From positions 30,571,456 through 30,635,455 of the forward strand of contig CM049312.1 of assembly GCA_026874595.1 (NCBI GenBank): a DNA stretch of 64,000 nt. Direction: 5' to 3'. Source of the DNA: Sipunculus nudus. Taxonomy: Eukaryota > Annelida > Sipuncula > Golfingiida > Sipunculidae. Made by a program: the position numbers and the translations under genes. The notes under the pieces were generated by a model. That model was given only the letters and a program-made list of their open reading frames with translations, was not told the DNA's origin and searched no databases. Of the stretch, positions 59,504 to 64,000 are shown piece by piece (position 1 is the stretch's first letter; each line of letters starts with the position of its first letter).

Positions 59504-62423
59504 CTACAATATAAACAAGACACTTTAGAGGTTACATGATACTATTTATTCACACGACCCGGTGGTCACGGCATAAAGTACACAATAGTTTGGCTCGCCC
59601 CTTTTGGCCCTAGCATTTATGCCAGATGGCTTGGGAAAAAAATATTGTTTGATTTTTATGTATGTTTAGCATAATCTCAAACACAATTGACAGTATCTGT
59701 CAAATATTTTTTTTAATATGAAACCAACAAAGGACATGTTGTCAAAAGATTTATTTAAGAATGCATGGGGATCAGATGTAAGGTTCACTGCATTCGCCGT
59801 ACAACAAGCAACTATTCAGGTTAAAAATTTTAATTAAGAATGTATATTAGGAAAGTTGTACATTAGAAGCCCAGATAAAGATGTTGTACAGGAAAATTAA
59901 AACAGCCACGTATCCCAGAGACTGCATACCATCCGTTGCTGCCATCTGGATACAAGAGAATGAACTAACTTATTTGTCTTGATTACACTGCGCAGAATCG
60001 TACTCTGTTGTTTAGGGATTGTGGGTAAAGGAAACACGATGCACAGGGGTATGGAAATAAACTGAAAAAACAGACAGAGATATTTCAAAGCAAATTAAAT
60101 AAACATGGTCTCAATACGAACTTCACTAAATAGTTAACACCTGCTACAGGCCCTTTGACATTTGAGATACGATCAATTTACGATCGCCTGCAACAATTTT
60201 TCGGGGTCGTTGCACAAGCAATCGCTTGGTGTCTTGCGAGCTGTCGCAGTCATTGCAGAGGGTCTTGCGAACTTGCAGTGGTCGTTACTAATCGCGTCAG
60301 ACGAAATCGCAAATCCAGAAACGCTCGCATGCGATCCACCCACTCGCATTAGGTCGCACTGTAGTAGTAAGACTATTGTACACCGTCTTGACGCGTGTGT
60401 TCGTCTGACTAAAAAATCGCATTTGATCGGTTGGAGGTCGTTCAAAACTCGCACGTGTGTTAGCGATGTCTAGAAAGAAGTCATGCGTTTGGTTGCGTTT
60501 TTTTGTGATACGACAATGCGTCAGTTGGCCGACAGTTCGCATCACATCTTGCAACGTTGTGCTTCCATTGAACGTCTTTGTAGGACTATACACGACTACT
60601 CCTCTTGCTATATATAGGGAGACTATCCCCCCTCTTCAGCCGATCGCACGACCACTCGCGTGACCACCGGTCTCATACCTTCGCACGAGTAATAATTGCA
60701 TGGTCGAACGTCAACTCGTACGACCATACGATCAGTCGCACGACATTTATTTGTGACGTCAGACCAATCGCTCCCATTCGTGCAACACTCGCATATGAAC
60801 GCAAGACCACTCGTACAAGTGTATGCGACATAGCTGTACAACAATCGCTTCTAGTCGCTCCGGTTGTAAGGCAGCTGTTGCATTTCCGAATGTTTTTGCA
60901 ACACTTGATGCGATCTTGGCGATAGACTGTTTTTCAGCCTACATGCGACGCAAGCGATCCCACCCAGTTATGAATGGGGCTTAAGTATGCGTAAGTTCAA
61001 TGTAGGAGGAGGCCTTTTCTTGGATTGTGATGAATTATGGTTATGAGGTTAGACCGTTACGACAAGTATCCCTGACATCTAGAGGTTTCTTTTTATCAAT
61101 GTAGAAACCATCTCTGGTCCTGTGATTCTAGAATTCATGAGCTTGCCAACGCTTTAGAATTTAGCTATGGATAATTTTTTTCACATTCATATGTTAATTT
61201 TCATTTTGAAAACAGAAGGTTCTATTATCATTTTTTTTTTCATTTTGTCACTGTCATATATACAATGAAACAGAACACAATTTATTCAGAACCCGACGTG
61301 TTGGCAATTTGGACATGAAACATTGCATTTTATTGACTACTGGTGCCGCCTGACGGTTTATTTTGTTACCTACATAGAAAGACCACTTCAACTGCAATAC
61401 GGTAGTGAAGGTAATTAATGCTCCCTCTCCCTCTATACATTTAACACACACGGTAACACGCCACTAAATTATCGTACAAGCGGTAAACCAATAATTTCGA
61501 CACGCGACCTCTGACATATATGGGTTTGGGTGTCTAAGCAAAATGTCAGCGCCGTGTGCGGTAAAAGTAACTGGCAGATATATAAACATCTCAGGGTTCG
61601 ATAAAGCAAAGGGGATGCAAAATGAAAGTACTCCGAGGACATCGTGCGAGCGAGAATTTATCTGCGGTAAGATAACCTGAGGGCTTGTATCGAACGTGTA
61701 TAGGCAAAGCTTAAAGGGACATAATCAGGAGCAATATTATGCCTATTCTTTCACACTATCAGTTCAGTTTTGCTTTATACAAATGTGTCTCAGCTAAGCA
61801 TCCCAGCACACAGTCTCAGTACCACTCATACGTATACGTTTACGTTTATTACCTTGTTGTGGTTCTGCGTTGTGAGTAAACAAAGTCCACGTGTGTCCGT
61901 TTATCATGACATGGCCGCATGACCGGAAAACCGATTTTGCGCATACACGACAGATCCCAAACAACGGCTAGTCCAAAAAAAGTGCAAACATTTACATGGA
62001 TCGTCATGTCCCCTGATAAATCTCTGCTGGATTGACATCACGCTCCATGGGCCAAATGTAAATTCATTGTTAAACCTGTCTTAACAGATCTGTACGAGAG
62101 GTCCAGATGCCTCAGCTGAATGTGACCCCTTGTATCGGCTCCCAGACAAACCGCAAGATGCGATGTTTCAGCAAGCGTGTACATGTATGACGTTTTGTGA
62201 GCCAAATCATTCAGGGCATCTTCTGATTGACAGGTGTTGTGGCCCGGGCGATGCACGCAATCCCACGCGCTGTGTTTTTTTTTGACGACTGTGAGCATGC
62301 CCGGTCAACTTTTTTGACACGGTGCACGGAAGTAAGTCAATGGTTCCAGGGCAATATTTTGGAAGGTACCAATTTTATTTAAAAGAGAATACACTATTTT
62401 TCGTGTTAACCACATTTACTCAC
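59504..62423 (-). other. Intron of the receptor gene
   Basis: A 2.9-kb phase-2 intron bounded by AAG|GTGAGT (62423) and TTGTAG (59504). It contains the TCG/CGA-rich block at 60155-60965 and a second GC-richer block at 61905-62330. The open frame 62038-62298 in that second block has no recognised product and lies inside the intron. Confidence 0.75.
60155..60965. repeat. TCG/CGA-rich intronic block, probable TE
   Basis: About 800 bp saturated with words such as TCGCACGACC, TCGTACGACC, CGATCGC and GCGATC in both orientations, while the flanks are AT-rich and CpG-poor. Frames are open on both strands (60297-60593 minus, 60605-60925 plus), as expected of low-stop composition. No transposase motif is seen. 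A non-autonomous DNA element is likely, but its borders are not exact. Confidence 0.45.
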
Positions 62424-62538
62424 CTTGGCCTTTTATAGTTGCGGCGGACCAGACAAACGATACAGACAAGGAGAACGATGAAGCCACCAAACCCTCCAGC
62501 TATGGCGTACACTATCACCTTTATGTATTCTGTTCCTG
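62424..62538 (-). CDS. Receptor transmembrane exon
   Basis: The minus strand reads GTEYIKVIVYAIAGGFGGFI then VLLVCIVCLVRRNYKRPR. This is a single membrane helix of about 24 residues with a GGFGG helix-packing motif, followed by a basic stop-transfer (RRNYKR), so the C-terminus is cytoplasmic. The donor AAG|GTGAGT is near-perfect, and its phase (two bases) joins in frame to the tail exon at 59503. The acceptor is TTTATAG before 62538, or TAGCAG before 62535, which would omit one codon. The 5' border is phase 1, as is usual between extracellular modules. The exon is only explained as part of a type I single-pass protein. The upstream exons are not recognisable between here and 64000. Confidence 0.85.
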
Positions 62539-62839
62539 CTATAAACATGGCAGGAAAATTATATGTCAATTATTGTATGAGGATGATGATATTAATAAAA
62601 TCTTATCTGATACTATAGCAAGATATATGCTTACATCTTGAAATGAACATATGCTCAATACAATACCCCGTATGCATATTAATTCAATGAAGTGTTCTGA
62701 TTATGGAAATGAAGTTGTAAACACATATAAAACGGTAGAAGTATGTTTAAAAGTCCATCATCTATTTTAAAAATGAATGAGAAACACTACTTTAACTATT
62801 ATTATTATTATTATTATTACTATTATTTTTATTATTATA

Positions 62840-62904
<65 letters not shown>

Positions 62905-64000
62905 AATTATTATTATTATTATTTAAACATATTTATATAGGGTAGCCCTTTCAGTCAAGATTGTCTGATCTGCCACAGGGCTTATACGGTATATACAATG
63001 TAAACACATGTAAAATGCAACCACAGTCAATAAAAGTGGCTTGAAATAAAATTATGCAGCAGGATGAGATATTAAACATAAAAAATATATAATTATGACA
63101 TGCATGCAACGTAACATACAACAAGATAACATAATAAATATGCAACGTAATAAACAAAACAATCGTGAGAGTGACATAAATATGAAATATAACAGAATAT
63201 GAAATAGCGTACATTATATGACATATAAAGCTCAAAGGTTTAAATTTATTACTTGATACTTCTTTAAAGACCTGTAAGGAGGAACGGTTTCTTTGAGATT
63301 CATTTAATGTGCCCCATAAAATAGGACCTCGGCATAAAAAAGGATTACTTTAAGTAGTTTGTCCAAGGTTCGGTTAAATATAATTTATTGGAATAGCTAT
63401 AGCGTGTATCATGTTGGTGGACTTGGTAAACATAAGTTACTAAACATAAAAGCATTCAACATGTTAGCATGCAACCACATAAAGCTCTGGGCCAATATTA
63501 TTCTTACTGAGATGGCACTAGATATATCACCCATATTAGTTATAAAAGCCATTAACCGCTTCATGCCAATAGCTTTCATGGACATGACACGTCACAGAAA
63601 CGCATAAATAAGCAAATCGTGTTCTGTCCTAGACCGATATAGCTCCATTCAGTGTGTTATACACGTTTATCTTATTCATGTAGTAATAAGCAGAATAATC
63701 CTTACTGCAATTATTTGTTACTAATGTCTTTTTCAAAATACTGATATTTTTTTTCTGTTAGCGTTTCATGATAAGACCTGATGTCTTGGTGAAACGTGAT
63801 GTCTTAACTGTAATGCGTGTATTCTACCGCTAAGGAGTGACTGAAATTTACGTATTTTCTCAGCCACGTTTTAAGGTAAATTATTATACAAATGGCATGT
63901 GCCTTTTAAAATGTAGGCTTCAGATACATCGCTCTGATATAGCCTACGGATTAGCATCACTTTAATTAATAGATTAATCAAATTATTAGAATCTTCAATC
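62539..64000. other. Upstream intron of the receptor gene with (TTA)n
   Basis: Contains an interrupted (TTA)n at about 62798-62924. The rest is AT-rich. Short frames (62951-63235 minus, 63359-63607 plus) have no recognisable motif. No ectodomain exon is detected. Confidence 0.5.

Noticed and set aside
62038-62298. 86-residue minus-strand frame as a receptor exon
   Set aside because: It lies between the transmembrane exon and the tail exon, which already join in phase. It has no clear splice borders and would disrupt the reading.
62743-62940. Tyr-rich 65-residue frame
   Set aside because: A translation of the (TTA)n microsatellite.

Overview
This is an AT-rich, repeat-dense piece of a eukaryotic nuclear genome, most likely an invertebrate animal and plausibly a mollusc. 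The reasons are long stretches without open frames, spliced exons with GT-AG borders, Penelope-like retroelement debris with GIY-YIG endonuclease pieces, a TGTTAC...GTAACA LTR, tRNA-derived SINE heads, hAT-like MITEs and very many (TA)n, (TTA)n and G/C homopolymer tracts. The mollusc call is inference from general character, not from a diagnostic gene. There is no operon, no rRNA, no convincing functional tRNA, no CRISPR array, and no intact protein-coding gene.

The best host gene is on the minus strand at the right. A transmembrane exon (62424-62538) splices in matching phase to a terminal cytoplasmic-tail exon (59137-59503). Together they encode the end of a single-pass receptor whose tail carries several tyrosine motifs, an ITIM-like site and an SH3-type proline motif. 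Its ectodomain exons must lie beyond this part of the window. Weaker single-exon candidates lie at 4179-4351 (+), 21617-21729 (-) and 48473-48617 (+).

Layout. 1-9.5 kb: mostly unannotatable AT-rich DNA with a 123-bp tandem duplication, a candidate exon and two tRNA-like relics. 9.5-18 kb: hAT-like MITEs rich in GAGTCC words, a 44-bp tandem repeat, a 73-bp-arm palindrome built on a tRNA-like sequence between two (TA)n tracts, and several microsatellites. 18-26 kb: little except a CpG-richer block, a short palindrome, a candidate exon and one copy of a dispersed repeat. 26.3-30.1 kb: a graveyard of Penelope-like elements. It has three separate pieces, two of them head to head, one ending in a hammerhead-ribozyme-like fold, followed by a SINE. 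31.2-38.9 kb: a 7.7-kb minisatellite of about 200 units of 38 bp with nested higher-order repeats. Its minus strand has no stop in any frame of the consensus. 39-47 kb: TE fragments, a SINE and a 2.0-kb element with TAATAAGCGCC terminal inverted repeats. 47-50 kb: a complete minus-strand solo LTR and a captured fragment of the same LTR. 50-51 kb: a CCAAT-box-rich, promoter-like island. 53-59 kb: dispersed repeats, including a degenerate array loaded with AGGTCA-type half-sites. 59-62.5 kb: the receptor exons, with a TCG/CGA-rich block in the intron between them.

The genes do not form a pathway. The coherent stories are the receptor tail and the retroelement/ribozyme cluster.
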